Assembly (NCBI RefSeq): GCF_028715765.1 | Contig: NZ_JAQURE010000001.1 | Coordinates: 1 to 64,000, forward strand | Length of the DNA: 64,000 bases | DNA from: Rhodoferax sp. | GTDB lineage: Bacteria > Pseudomonadota > Gammaproteobacteria > Burkholderiales > Burkholderiaceae_C | Reading direction: 5' to 3' | In this document: positions 25,996 to 33,288 of the stretch, one piece after another | How the letters are laid out: each line of letters begins with the position of its first letter | Numbering within the stretch: position 1 is the stretch's first letter | The notes under the pieces: generated by a model | Databases searched by the model: none | The model's input: only the letters and a program-made list of their open reading frames with translations | What the model was told of the DNA's origin: nothing | Made by a program: the position numbers and the translations under genes

Positions 25996-26585
25996 GATGT
26001 GGCAGTCTTGGCTGTGTTCTGGCCACAGCAGCCAGCCGCAGCCGCTACAGCGGCGCCAGGCTCAAGCATGCGCAGTGCCAGCTCGTGCACTGCCCGGGCT
26101 GCGCTGTCTTTAACCTGCTGTGCCAGGTTGACGGCTTGCAGCATGTCTTCAGTGCTCACGCCCAGTTTGTATGCGGCATCAAAGTGGTGTTTGAAACACG
26201 GTTCACAGTTGCTGGCAATGGCTGCGCCAATGGCCACCAGCTCGGCCACTTGCGGCGTGAACAGCGCGACCGGCAGCGTCCGCCCCATCCATTGGGCCAG
26301 TTCGGCGCGCTGGGGGTAACGTCCCGACAACAACAGTTTGCCGTCAGCCACCAGTGCCGGCAGCGTTGCTTCCCCACCTTGTTGCAGCAGCGCTTTGACG
26401 ATGGCATTGTCCGCAAAAGCCATGGGCTGCTGCGCCAGGTTGAAACGCTCAACGGCCAATCCGTTTTGTTTGGCCCAATCCACATCGGCCGAAAACGTGA
26501 CCAAGGCCTGGTCAACGTTGGTACCGCAAACGCCACTGCTGCAGCACAGAGCAGGATCAAAGATTTGTAATTTTTTCAAGATCAT
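25980..26585 (-). CDS. arsD: ArsD metallochaperone fused to an AhpD-like (carboxymuconolactone decarboxylase) domain
   Basis: ArsD hands arsenite to ArsA. The N-terminal 105 residues are ArsD-like, with the arsenite site cysteines C14, C15 and C20 (CCSSGVC). Then comes an AhpD-like domain (about 112-175) with the redox motif CEPC (C127, C130) and a nearby His (H133), as in peroxidase-linked disulfide reductases. The C-terminus ends with two vicinal cysteine pairs (C186-C187, C198-C199), which classical ArsD has directly after its core. It lies between arsR and arsA. Fusions of this type may occur elsewhere, so novelty is uncertain. Confidence 0.88.
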   Translation of the reverse strand: MILKKLQIFDPALCCSSGVCGTNVDQALVTFSADVDWAKQNGLAVERFNLAQQPMAFADNAIVKALLQQGGEATLPALVADGKLLLSGRYPQRAELAQWMGRTLPVALFTPQVAELVAIGAAIASNCEPCFKHHFDAAYKLGVSTEDMLQAVNLAQQVKDSAARAVHELALRMLEPGAAVAAAAGCCGQNTAKTATSCCNS

Positions 26586-26724
26586 CTCCTTCGGTTATAA
26601 AAAAACAGATTCAAGCGGGCAACAAGTCACCCATTCGTTGCAGCTCGGCTTTGAGCGAGCCGTGAGATTGGGTGAACTTGGGCAATTGGCAATTTGGGAA
26701 CGGCTGGTTCGCATCAGCATGGTC

Positions 26725-27063
26725 TTAGACGATGCTGGCGCAAAAAGGGGCAGAGTCAATTTCGGCGCACTGTTCGGGGCGCCCAGCGCAGCACTCGGCT
26801 GTCAAATAGGCAATGAGTTCCTGCATCAGCGGCAAGTTGGCGCGATACCTTTGATAACGTCCCTCTTGCGCCACCGACACCAGTTGGGTGTGGGTCAGCG
26901 CTTTCAGGTGAAATGACAGGTTGGTTGGGGGCACTGCGAGGGCAGTGCCAATTTCTCCAGCCACCAGCCCAAGTGGGCCGGCTTTGACGAGCAGGCGGTA
27001 AATGTCCAACCGCACGCCCGAAGCGAGGGATTCAAAAATGCCTGTGGCGAGTTGTTTGTCCAT
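26725..27063 (-). CDS. arsR: ArsR/SmtB-family arsenic repressor
   Basis: The 112-residue winged-helix repressor opens the ars operon. The recognition region is PPTNLSFHLKALTHTQLV (about 45-62). It lacks the classical ELCVCDL site in helix 3; instead cysteines C91, C92, C99 and C108 near the C-terminus suit the AfArsR-like class that binds arsenite there. A TTCAAT...ATTGAA operator touches its start codon. A gap of about 140 bp follows before arsD. There is no strong Shine-Dalgarno sequence. Confidence 0.93.
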   Translation of the reverse strand: MDKQLATGIFESLASGVRLDIYRLLVKAGPLGLVAGEIGTALAVPPTNLSFHLKALTHTQLVSVAQEGRYQRYRANLPLMQELIAYLTAECCAGRPEQCAEIDSAPFCASIV

Positions 27064-27065
27064 TT

Positions 27066-27120
27066 TTCAATCATACAACTATTATTGAATTAACAAAACA
27101 AAATATTGAAAAACGTTCAA
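27066..27120 (-). promoter_or_regulatory. Candidate ArsR operator region
   Basis: Two inverted repeats lie directly upstream of arsR: TTCAAT-N12-ATTGAA (27066-27089) and TTGAA-N5-TTCAA (27106-27120). The AT-rich stretch between them could hold the -10 region. The spacing fits autorepression. Confidence 0.6.
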
Positions 27121-27327
27121 GTAACGACGAAATCTCAAGCTTGCAACGCTGGCGCAGAGCTGCATCCGGCCAGCTTTGCCAAGGCGGTGAGGCAAGCTCA
27201 GAAATCAGGGATGCAATGATTTTGCAAGGTGACTGGGTTGGCCAAGTCAAGGTCTGACAAGCCAAGCCTGGCCGCAACACACATGTCTTTGCTCCTCAGA
27301 TTGCTCGATTTTGCTGAACGTGCCCAC
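27121..27327. other. Intergenic sequence without recognised gene
   Basis: This stretch between the arsR upstream region and the osmC remnant holds only short, poorly supported reading frames. I see no repeat or regulatory motif in it. Confidence 0.4.
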
Positions 27328-27546
27328 TCAGCGCCGGCGCAAGACGCCACTTAAAGCGGTCCCCGGAGCCACAGTGTTGAACACCGTGCCGTATTTTTTG
27401 ACGTTTTCATGCAGCAAGCTCAGGCGCTAGTCTGACTCCTCGGTGTCCAGTGAAATTTGGGCTTGTTTGCACAGCGAGATGCTGGCGTGGGCATCAATGC
27501 GCCGGGACCCAACATGAAAGCGCATTTTGGTGGGGTTGATTGTCAT
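27328..27546 (-). pseudogene. OsmC-family remnant with internal deletion and in-frame stop
   Basis: Translation from the ATG at 27546 gives an OsmC-like N-terminus (RRIDAHASISLCKQAQISLD) and then an in-frame TAG (27427-27429). The same frame continues with HENVKKYGTVFNTVAPGT, which resembles the C-terminus of OsmC-like proteins. About 60-80 residues from the middle, including the conserved cysteine region, are missing. The start overlaps the rhodanese stop (ATGA), so it was once the second gene of that operon. Calling this OsmC rests on remembered family patterns. Confidence 0.75.
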
Positions 27547-27908
27547 AAGTGCTGCGATTTATCAAGGGTTGTGAAGCGTCTGCCAAGCACAGGGTAGCCC
27601 TTTTGCATCCAGAGCAACATGCCGCCGCGCATGGGATGCACATTGTTCAAGCCCTGCGCTAGCAAAAACTCAGCAGCTTGCTGGCTTTTGTCGCCATTGA
27701 AGCAGACGGTCACCAGTTCACGGTCTTTGGGTAGCTCCTGCCAGTGCTGCGCCAACTGGTTCAAAGGCAGGTTGATGACTTCAGGCGCGTCAAAAGCCAG
27801 AGCCGCTACGTCAGCTGGCTCGCGCACATCGACCAACACAGCGCCTTGAACGGATTGGGCGCGAACCTGGGTGGTGCAAAAGGATGTTTCCGGTGTACTC
27901 ATATTCAC
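27543..27908 (-). CDS. Single-domain rhodanese-like sulfurtransferase
   Basis: The 121-residue protein is one rhodanese domain, which carries sulfane sulfur on an active-site cysteine. The VDVREPADVAAL motif (about 26-37) and the active-site loop CFNGDKS (C69) are present; the loop differs from the usual CRxGxR. MNM gives two nearby starts; the first is listed. It preceded an OsmC gene now decayed. Neighbouring sulfur-oxidation genes suggest thiosulfate or persulfide handling. Confidence 0.87.
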   Translation of the reverse strand: MNMSTPETSFCTTQVRAQSVQGAVLVDVREPADVAALAFDAPEVINLPLNQLAQHWQELPKDRELVTVCFNGDKSQQAAEFLLAQGLNNVHPMRGGMLLWMQKGYPVLGRRFTTLDKSQHL

Positions 27909-28080
27909 GGAGACGCAACGCGGTGCCGAAAGATGCAGCCCGCACGGTGGGCATCAGTGTCAGCAAAGACTGATCGCACTGTAAAAAATCAGGTTTGATA
28001 CGCATGCATCTTTCTCATGGGCTGGCCGTCTTCACTGATGACACTTTCGTCAACCTCGTTTTATACAGGAGCCAATTACC

Positions 28081-28449
28081 ATGACTGCCAATGAAATTCT
28101 CGACATGATGCGCAAAGGCATGGGTCAAGTGCCCGCTGCGATTGAAAAATCAGTACCCGTTGATCCGGCGCTGATCCAAGAGCATGTGCGCTCCAAGGGC
28201 TTTGCCATGCCCGCAGAAAACCCTGCGCTTGACGAAGAAACTCGTACCCTGATTTATCTGGCAGCGGCGCTGGCCGGTACCAGCCCGGCATGTGTCAAGG
28301 CCATGGCCAACAAAATTGCCCAGCAAGGCATTGCGGCCAATAAAGTAATCGAGACGGTACACATCGTGCGCCTGGCCATGGCAACCAAGATCATTGGCGA
28401 TGCCGAGCCGGTGTTTGATGCCTTGAGCGCTGTTGCCGCCCAAAAGTGA
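28081..28449 (+). CDS. Carboxymuconolactone decarboxylase-like (AhpD-fold) protein
   Basis: The 122-residue, all-helical protein has the CMD-family core: LDEETRTLIYLAAALAGTSPACVKAM (about 47-72, here only its key words LDEETR and SPACVKAM matter), then the repeat helix VIETVHIVRLAMATKII. It has one cysteine (SPAC) instead of the CxxC of AhpD, so a peroxidase-linked role is doubtful. AGGAG lies 8 nt before the start. It is transcribed alone, divergent from the rhodanese gene across about 170 bp. Function is unknown. Confidence 0.75.
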   Translation: MTANEILDMMRKGMGQVPAAIEKSVPVDPALIQEHVRSKGFAMPAENPALDEETRTLIYLAAALAGTSPACVKAMANKIAQQGIAANKVIETVHIVRLAMATKIIGDAEPVFDALSAVAAQK

Positions 28450-28506
28450 ATGGGCTGTTGGGACTTGCTTGACGCTTTCAGGTGCGAAGCCGTCAGCAAA
28501 ATGTTT

Positions 28507-29190
28507 TCATCCAAGCCCAACCCCTAAGCCCTGCGTCACCCACCAAGCACCGGCCAGCAGCATGACTGCGGCAAAGGTGCGCCGGCCCGGCAGCCAGGCG
28601 TCCCAGCGAGAAAAGCGGGCAATCAGCGCACTGGCCGCTGAGGGCATGGCGCCAGCCAGCAGCAGCAATACGCTGTGCCCCAAGCCGTAAGCCAACAGCA
28701 GCGCTGCACCCCACGCCATTGATGCGCCCAGCGCTGCACCCGAGCCTGCAATGGCCAGTGCCGCACCCAGTGCCGGTGTGGCGCACGGGCTCATCACCGT
28801 GCCAATCAAGGCGCCCAGCACCGCCGCACCCCATAGCCCGGAGCGCGCCAAACGAAGTTGCCAAGCGCTGGGCAGGCTGATACTGCATGAGTTGCCTGCC
28901 CGCCATAACCAAATCGCCAGCACCATCACCCCGGCGCCCACCACCACCAGCCAGGGGCCTGGCAGGGTGCCCATCATCAAACCCAATCGCGCTGCCAGCA
29001 AACCCATCACCAAGAGCGCCAGGTTCATGCCCGCCACAAAGGCCAGTGACAGACCCCAAGCAAGGCGTGGGTTGTTGGTCTGGCCGCCGACAAAACCCAC
29101 CGCCACCGGCACGGCGGCCAGCACGCAGGGTGATGCCGATGTCAGCACGCCACCCAGCAGGGCGGCCGCCAAGCCTTCCAAGCCGTTCAC
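28507..29190 (-). CDS. CcdA/DsbD-family membrane thiol-disulfide transporter
   Basis: The 227-residue protein has six predicted membrane helices and moves reducing power from the cytoplasm to the periplasm. The two redox cysteines lie in TSASPCVLAAVP (C22) and GTVMSPCATPAL (C136), the expected paired positions in CcdA-type proteins. The start overlaps the stop of the thioredoxin gene by 4 bp. Together they resemble a SoxV/SoxW pair, which keeps the SoxY thiol reduced. Confidence 0.9.
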   Translation of the reverse strand: MNGLEGLAAALLGGVLTSASPCVLAAVPVAVGFVGGQTNNPRLAWGLSLAFVAGMNLALLVMGLLAARLGLMMGTLPGPWLVVVGAGVMVLAIWLWRAGNSCSISLPSAWQLRLARSGLWGAAVLGALIGTVMSPCATPALGAALAIAGSGAALGASMAWGAALLLAYGLGHSVLLLLAGAMPSAASALIARFSRWDAWLPGRRTFAAVMLLAGAWWVTQGLGVGLG

Positions 29191-29708
29191 AGCAACGCCT
29201 TGGGGAGCGCTGCGCCCGTTGTGGCGTTGGATGGGGCCAGCCCCAGCTGCGCCAGAATGTCTTGAGCGCTGATCTTGCCCATATGCCGCCCGATCTCTTC
29301 ACCCCTGGCGTTGTAAAACACTTGCGTGGGCATCAGGCGAATCTGGTATTTGCTGATGTAGCTGCGCTCTTTCAGGATGTCCACGTCAGCCACAGCAATG
29401 CGGGTGTCTTGCAAGAGCGCATGCAAAATGGGTTTCATCTCGCGGCAGCTCACGCAGTTATTGGCTCCAAACTCAATGATGGTGGGTTTTCCGGCACTGA
29501 GCACGCGCTGCACCGCATCAAGTGTCTGTGATGGTTCTGCCACGCCCTTGGCATTGACCGTCTGCGACGTGCTTGCCACGTAAATCCAGCCACCCAACAA
29601 CGTCGCTGCAAGCGCTGTGACCCCTGCCATGAATGCAAATGATGGATGCCACCACGGGCTTGATTTGCTATTGGAAAAGCGTATGGACTTTGACGGAATA
29701 TCAGACAT
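29187..29708 (-). CDS. Membrane-anchored periplasmic thioredoxin (SoxW-like)
   Basis: The 173-residue protein has one membrane anchor (about 24-45) and a thioredoxin domain with CVSC (C85, C88) and the cis-proline RLMPTQVFYN. It would receive electrons from the CcdA-like protein, whose start it overlaps (ATGA). Nearby sox genes suggest it serves sulfur oxidation rather than general cytochrome c maturation; this is inference from context. Confidence 0.88.
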   Translation of the reverse strand: MSDIPSKSIRFSNSKSSPWWHPSFAFMAGVTALAATLLGGWIYVASTSQTVNAKGVAEPSQTLDAVQRVLSAGKPTIIEFGANNCVSCREMKPILHALLQDTRIAVADVDILKERSYISKYQIRLMPTQVFYNARGEEIGRHMGKISAQDILAQLGLAPSNATTGAALPKALL

Positions 29709-29850
29709 GGTCTACCCAAAAAATAGTTCAGATTTCAAAAATGCAAACAAGCACGAAGTGCTTGGCAACGCAAACAGAAGGCGTTGAAGCCATCAAAAAG
29801 ATGCAAAAGACACGGCGGATACCTGGCTGGAGAAAACAGGGGTCGAACAG

Positions 29851-30134
29851 CTAGAGCACCTGATCGCAGCACATGCCACTGTCGCCGGTGAGGCGCACAC
29901 GACGTTTGTCGCGCTCAATCTTGCCGACGGTCTCGAGCTGCGTCAGGGCGCGGTACAGCGTGGACGGTTCCAGGCTGAGTTCGCAGGCCCATTCCAGCCT
30001 CACTGGACTTTTTCACCACCACGAAAAAGGCATTCGCCACGCGCCACGGTCATGGTGATGGCAAGAGCAGAAAGTGCCTCTGGCAAGACCAGTGGCACGG
30101 CTTGGATAAGCTTACGGGTCGTTTTCGTGGGCAT
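29851..30134 (-). pseudogene. Crp/Fnr-family regulator remnant (central deletion and frameshift)
   Basis: From the ATG at 30134 the frame reads TRKLIQAVPLVLPEAL...RGECLFRGGEKVQ and stops, which resembles the first 45 residues of the cNMP-binding domain. In another frame from about 30003 to the stop at 29851 comes EWACELSLEPSTLYRALTQL, closely like the HTH of the intact regulator at 35069-35701 (EWAVDLGLEPETLYRTLRAL). The cNMP-domain middle and the dimerisation helix are gone. It appears to be a decayed paralogue. The short stretch from here to 29708 holds no gene. Confidence 0.8.
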
Positions 30135-30155
30135 GGTTGGCGTCTGGCAACGGGT

Positions 30156-30614
30156 TCAGTGGCTGGCAAACACGCGCCGCCACCAACTCTGGCGGGAGCC
30201 AGGCAGGGGTGCATCTTCTTCGAATGGCTCGGGTTGCACGCGTGACAACACCCAGCGTGGCTGGATGATGGCACCGCCATGGCTGCAGAATGAACCAAGG
30301 TGGTGCGGATCGAAAATCTTGATGAAGGTTGGCTGCGCGCGGCTGTCGGCATAGACGATGCCACAGTAGTTGTATTGATGCTCATGCCGCAAAAGGGCAT
30401 CTATTTCATCAATGAAATTGTGTAGCACAGCGGCAGTCATCGACACTTGCGCTGCAGCTTCTCCGACCTGGCTGGCGTACCAGCCCAGCGGCTGGGAGCG
30501 CACCTTGAGCCACAAGTCGTCAAGCTGCGACCAATCCAGCATACCGACGAAGTTGCCATGAAACTGCTGCGAGAACGCGCTGGGCGTTCCCGCATCTTTG
30601 GGCGCCACAGTCAT
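30156..30614 (-). CDS. Conserved hypothetical protein of the sulfur gene region
   Basis: I do not recognise this family. The 152-residue form starts at the ATG at 30614, sharing one base with the DUF2892 stop (TGATG), so the two are coupled; a longer frame to 30743 would overlap that gene. It has no signal peptide or membrane helix. Visible marks are WYASQVGEAAAQVSMTAAVL, HEHQYNYCGIVYADSRAQPT and FDPHHLGSFCSHGGA, with His/Cys pairs that could bind a metal. A Trp/Arg-rich C-terminus ends it. Confidence 0.65.
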   Translation of the reverse strand: MTVAPKDAGTPSAFSQQFHGNFVGMLDWSQLDDLWLKVRSQPLGWYASQVGEAAAQVSMTAAVLHNFIDEIDALLRHEHQYNYCGIVYADSRAQPTFIKIFDPHHLGSFCSHGGAIIQPRWVLSRVQPEPFEEDAPLPGSRQSWWRRVFASH

Positions 30615-30844
30615 TACGAGCAGCAGGCTGCGCCGTTTTTGTCTTTCAAACCCAGCATGCGCATGACAGAAGCTGCCGGGCAAAAGCCGGTGAAGCCCAT
30701 CTGGAACAGGTTGGCACCGACAAAAGCGGTCAGCCACAACCAACTCATCTGGCTCAGGTTGATCTGCCCGGTGAAGTGGGCAGCGGCCAGGCTGGCCATG
30801 ATCATGAAGCCAGCAAAAATACTAACAGCGCGGTTAACAGTCAT
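30614..30844 (-). CDS. DUF2892 (YgaP-like) small membrane protein
   Basis: The 76-residue protein has two membrane helices (about 7-26 and 35-52) and the family pattern NLFQMGFTGFCPAASVMRMLG. In YgaP-type proteins this part anchors a rhodanese domain; here it stands alone and a separate rhodanese is encoded 2.7 kb away. A vicinal cysteine pair sits at the end (AACCS). It is coupled to the following hypothetical gene by a TGATG overlap. Confidence 0.87.
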   Translation of the reverse strand: MTVNRAVSIFAGFMIMASLAAAHFTGQINLSQMSWLWLTAFVGANLFQMGFTGFCPAASVMRMLGLKDKNGAACCS

Positions 30845-30873
30845 GAGAAATCTCCTAGTGATGATGTGCTATA

Positions 30874-30890
30874 CGTCCCATACAGGGACG
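30874..30890. promoter_or_regulatory. Inverted repeat upstream of the DUF2892 gene, possible operator
   Basis: CGTCCC-ATACA-GGGACG is a perfect 6-bp inverted repeat 30 nt before the DUF2892 start. The spacing would suit a dimeric repressor. The regulator is not identifiable from sequence. Confidence 0.35.
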
Positions 30891-30998
30891 CGGTGGAGAC
30901 GGATGAAAAACCAAAAAGACGCAAGCTTTCATCAATATATAAAAAATAGTCCTTCAGACCCATGAATAAAGCGTCAGCAGCTCTTAAATCTGCAGCAA

Positions 30999-31976
30999 TC
31001 AAGGCGTGCTTTTAAACACCTCTTCGGCCATTCGAATGGCGTTGTTGCTGCGAAACTGGGTGTCGGTGTAGTTCACCAGGTAGGCATACGGGCTTTGGTC
31101 GATGGCCTGTGAGGCCTCTACCGGGTCGAAGGCACCATTTTTGAAGGCCTGAGTTGCGCCATCACGCAGCAGGGTCAAGTAACCCAGGCTGTCTTTGAGT
31201 GCCTTGTCCAGACTTGAGACTTGGCCGTGACCAGGAATGACCGTGACCGGATGCAGTTCATCGCGCAGATAAGTCAGTGCCGAAATCCATTTCAGCCCCA
31301 TACCAGGCATGACACCAAGCAAGCGGTCGGCAAAAACGATGTCGCCAGAGAACACAAGTTTTTCTTTGGGCAGCCAGACAAATACGTCGGCTTTGGTGTG
31401 TGCACCGCCAGACTCAATCAACTCAATGTCAACGCCTTTGACCGCCAGTGTGTGGCGCTTGCTGAAGGTGATGTCTGGATAGGCCAGCACCGTACCGTCA
31501 AAGCGCTCGACCAGGTTTTTTTGGGCATTTTCAAACTGCTGCAGCCCGCGTGCCTTCATGTCCAGCACCCCAGGCTCGGAGGCAATGACCCGGGCGCCGA
31601 CCACGCGCTGAAAATAATCATTGCCAAACCAGCGGTGGTCTTGCCCGCCTGAGTTGATGACCCAGCGCACAGGTTTGTCGGTCACCGCCCGGATGGCCTC
31701 GACGATCACTTTGGCGCCTTCGGCAGAACCACCCGAATCGACCACCACCACACCGTCATCGGCAATGATAAAACCGCTGGTCATGTTGTTGCCCAGGTTT
31801 TCTTTGGCGCGTTGGGTCAATGCCCCCACCAGCGCATAGACCCGGTCGGTGACTTTCACGGTCTTGAAAATTGGCTCCGTGGCCTGCGCCTGGGCAGCAG
31901 TGACGAAAATCAACAAAGCAGTGAAGGCTTGCACGAGCAAAGGGTGCAGCCGCAGGAAGAAATTGGAAGATCGCAT
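30999..31976 (-). CDS. Periplasmic metallo-beta-lactamase-fold protein with altered metal motif
   Basis: The 325-residue protein has a signal peptide (about 1-30, ending AQA) and an MBL fold resembling the SoxH/quinoprotein-relay group. The usual HxHxDH motif is replaced by SGGQDH (109-114), so two metal-binding histidines are missing. Later ligands are kept: GAHTKADV, SGDIVF and PGHG. It may bind one metal or none. It lies downstream of the sox genes, across a family A repeat, and before DUF2892. Confidence 0.85.
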   Translation of the reverse strand: MRSSNFFLRLHPLLVQAFTALLIFVTAAQAQATEPIFKTVKVTDRVYALVGALTQRAKENLGNNMTSGFIIADDGVVVVDSGGSAEGAKVIVEAIRAVTDKPVRWVINSGGQDHRWFGNDYFQRVVGARVIASEPGVLDMKARGLQQFENAQKNLVERFDGTVLAYPDITFSKRHTLAVKGVDIELIESGGAHTKADVFVWLPKEKLVFSGDIVFADRLLGVMPGMGLKWISALTYLRDELHPVTVIPGHGQVSSLDKALKDSLGYLTLLRDGATQAFKNGAFDPVEASQAIDQSPYAYLVNYTDTQFRSNNAIRMAEEVFKSTP

Positions 31977-31986
31977 AAATATATAG

Positions 31987-32032
31987 AAAAATAGCCTCTA
32001 GCCCTTTATTTATAAGCGCTAGTAGCTATTAA
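31987..32032 (-). repeat. Dispersed palindromic repeat, family A, intergenic copy 3
   Basis: The plus strand reads AAAAATAGCCTCTAGCCCTT, then TATTTATAAGCGCTAGTAGC. It lies between the thioredoxin gene and the MBL gene of the sox region. Confidence 0.85.
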
Positions 32033-32045
32033 ACAAATAGCACTG

Positions 32046-32588
32046 TCAAAGCCAGTTGGCCAACAGTGCCACATCCTCGGGAAACATCTGGCCGCGTTCG
32101 GCTTGCAGCACACGGCCATCCCGCCCCAACACCAAAGTCACGGGCAAGCCGCGCGGCTTGGGCAATGCCTTGTGAATCTCGGGGGTGACCCAGCCCGAAG
32201 GAAAGGTGTAGCCCTTTTTTTGCAGGTAGGTCTCGGCCTCGGCAGGTTTTTTGTCTACCGACAGCGCCAGCATGCGCAGTCCCCGGGCCTGCTGGGCTTG
32301 CCAGAGTTTTTGCATCTCGGGGCTTTGCAGCGCACAAAATGGGCAGGTGCTGGCCCACCAGTAAATCACGGCGATGTGGCCTTTAGCCTGCTCTGGCTTG
32401 AAGACCGTGCCATCAAAAAATGGCACCTCAGGCAGCGCCAGAGTGCTGCCCACGGCTGGCAACGGCGGTGCCACCGCCTCCATGGCTGCTGGTGTGATTT
32501 GAGCCAGCAAACCACCGTGCCGCATGCTCAGCAGCAGCGCGCCCAGGGCGGGCAAGCTGGTGGTGAATTGGCGGCGCAGTGGGTTCAT
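32046..32588 (-). CDS. TlpA/SoxW-like periplasmic thioredoxin
   Basis: The 180-residue protein has a signal or Tat-like N-terminus (about 1-30, LRRQFTTSLPALGALLLSM) and a TlpA-type thioredoxin fold with WASTCPFC (C82, C85) and the cis-proline GLPVTLVLGRDGR. It lies 20 bp after soxX on the same strand, so it probably maintains thiols or heme-ligand cysteines of the Sox proteins. It is the second thioredoxin of the region. Confidence 0.87.
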   Translation of the reverse strand: MNPLRRQFTTSLPALGALLLSMRHGGLLAQITPAAMEAVAPPLPAVGSTLALPEVPFFDGTVFKPEQAKGHIAVIYWWASTCPFCALQSPEMQKLWQAQQARGLRMLALSVDKKPAEAETYLQKKGYTFPSGWVTPEIHKALPKPRGLPVTLVLGRDGRVLQAERGQMFPEDVALLANWL

Positions 32589-32608
32589 GGCGACTCCAGA
32601 TACTCTGG

Positions 32609-33247
32609 CTACTTGTTGATGGGCGAATCTGGCGAGACCAGATAGGCCACCAAGTCGGTGATTTGCTTGGGCGACAAAATCTGCTTGTGCCCCAAGCGCG
32701 GCATGGCAGAACAGGCGTTAAAGGCCTTGGCGTTGTATATCTTTTCGTAGGTGTATTTGATGACTTGCGGTTTTTGACCTCGATTTTTGCCCCAGTGCAG
32801 CAAAGATGAGCCCATGTTGCCGTAAGCGAGCTCTTTGGCCTCGCCCTGATGGCAGGCGTAGCAATTACCACCGTGCACTGCATCCGGCTTGTTGGGCATG
32901 AAAGACCCAATGTGCATGGTGAAACCACCATTGAACACTTTGGCACCGGCCTTCCAGTCACCCATCAGCTTGCCGTCGGCGGGGTAAACAATGGTTTGAG
33001 CTTCACGCGCCATCATGGTTGCAGCCAAGGCTTTTGTGGGTGCCGCACGCGACACCGAGCAGTCCTTTTGTGTCTGGTCTTGCTCAAGCCGGGTCAAGTC
33101 TTGGCCTTTGCCTGGCAAAAAACTGGCCTTGAACGTTTGGTCAGCCAGCGTCTGAATGTCTGGCGGGGTGCCAGGGGCAGCGCAACCTGCCAATGCAACA
33201 ACGGCAGCAGCCAGCGCTGACAAGAGAACAATATTTTTCTGAGTCAT
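32609..33247 (-). CDS. soxX: Sulfur oxidation c-type cytochrome SoxX
   Basis: SoxX is the electron-accepting monoheme partner of SoxA. From the ATG at 33247 the 212-residue precursor has a CYACH heme site (129-133) and a Met-bearing C-terminus (FNACSAMPRLGHKQILSP). The signal peptide ends in VALAGC, a lipoprotein box with C22, so the protein may be lipid-anchored. A longer frame (to 33283) would overlap soxA. It follows soxA by 41 bp. Confidence 0.93.
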   Translation of the reverse strand: MTQKNIVLLSALAAAVVALAGCAAPGTPPDIQTLADQTFKASFLPGKGQDLTRLEQDQTQKDCSVSRAAPTKALAATMMAREAQTIVYPADGKLMGDWKAGAKVFNGGFTMHIGSFMPNKPDAVHGGNCYACHQGEAKELAYGNMGSSLLHWGKNRGQKPQVIKYTYEKIYNAKAFNACSAMPRLGHKQILSPKQITDLVAYLVSPDSPINK

Positions 33248-33288
33248 GGGGTATTTCCTGAGTTGAGTGTTCTGGAGGCGCATGACGA

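Noticed and set aside
27811-28005. A 64-residue minus-strand frame covering the upstream region of the rhodanese gene
   Set aside because: Its N-terminal half looks protein-like, but the second half is the rhodanese gene read out of frame. It may be a leftover of a lost gene; too little remains to call.
28493-29302. A 269-residue frame overlapping the CcdA-like gene on the same strand
   Set aside because: The CcdA frame has the redox cysteines, membrane helices and a coupled start; the other frame is Arg/Gly-rich and meaningless.
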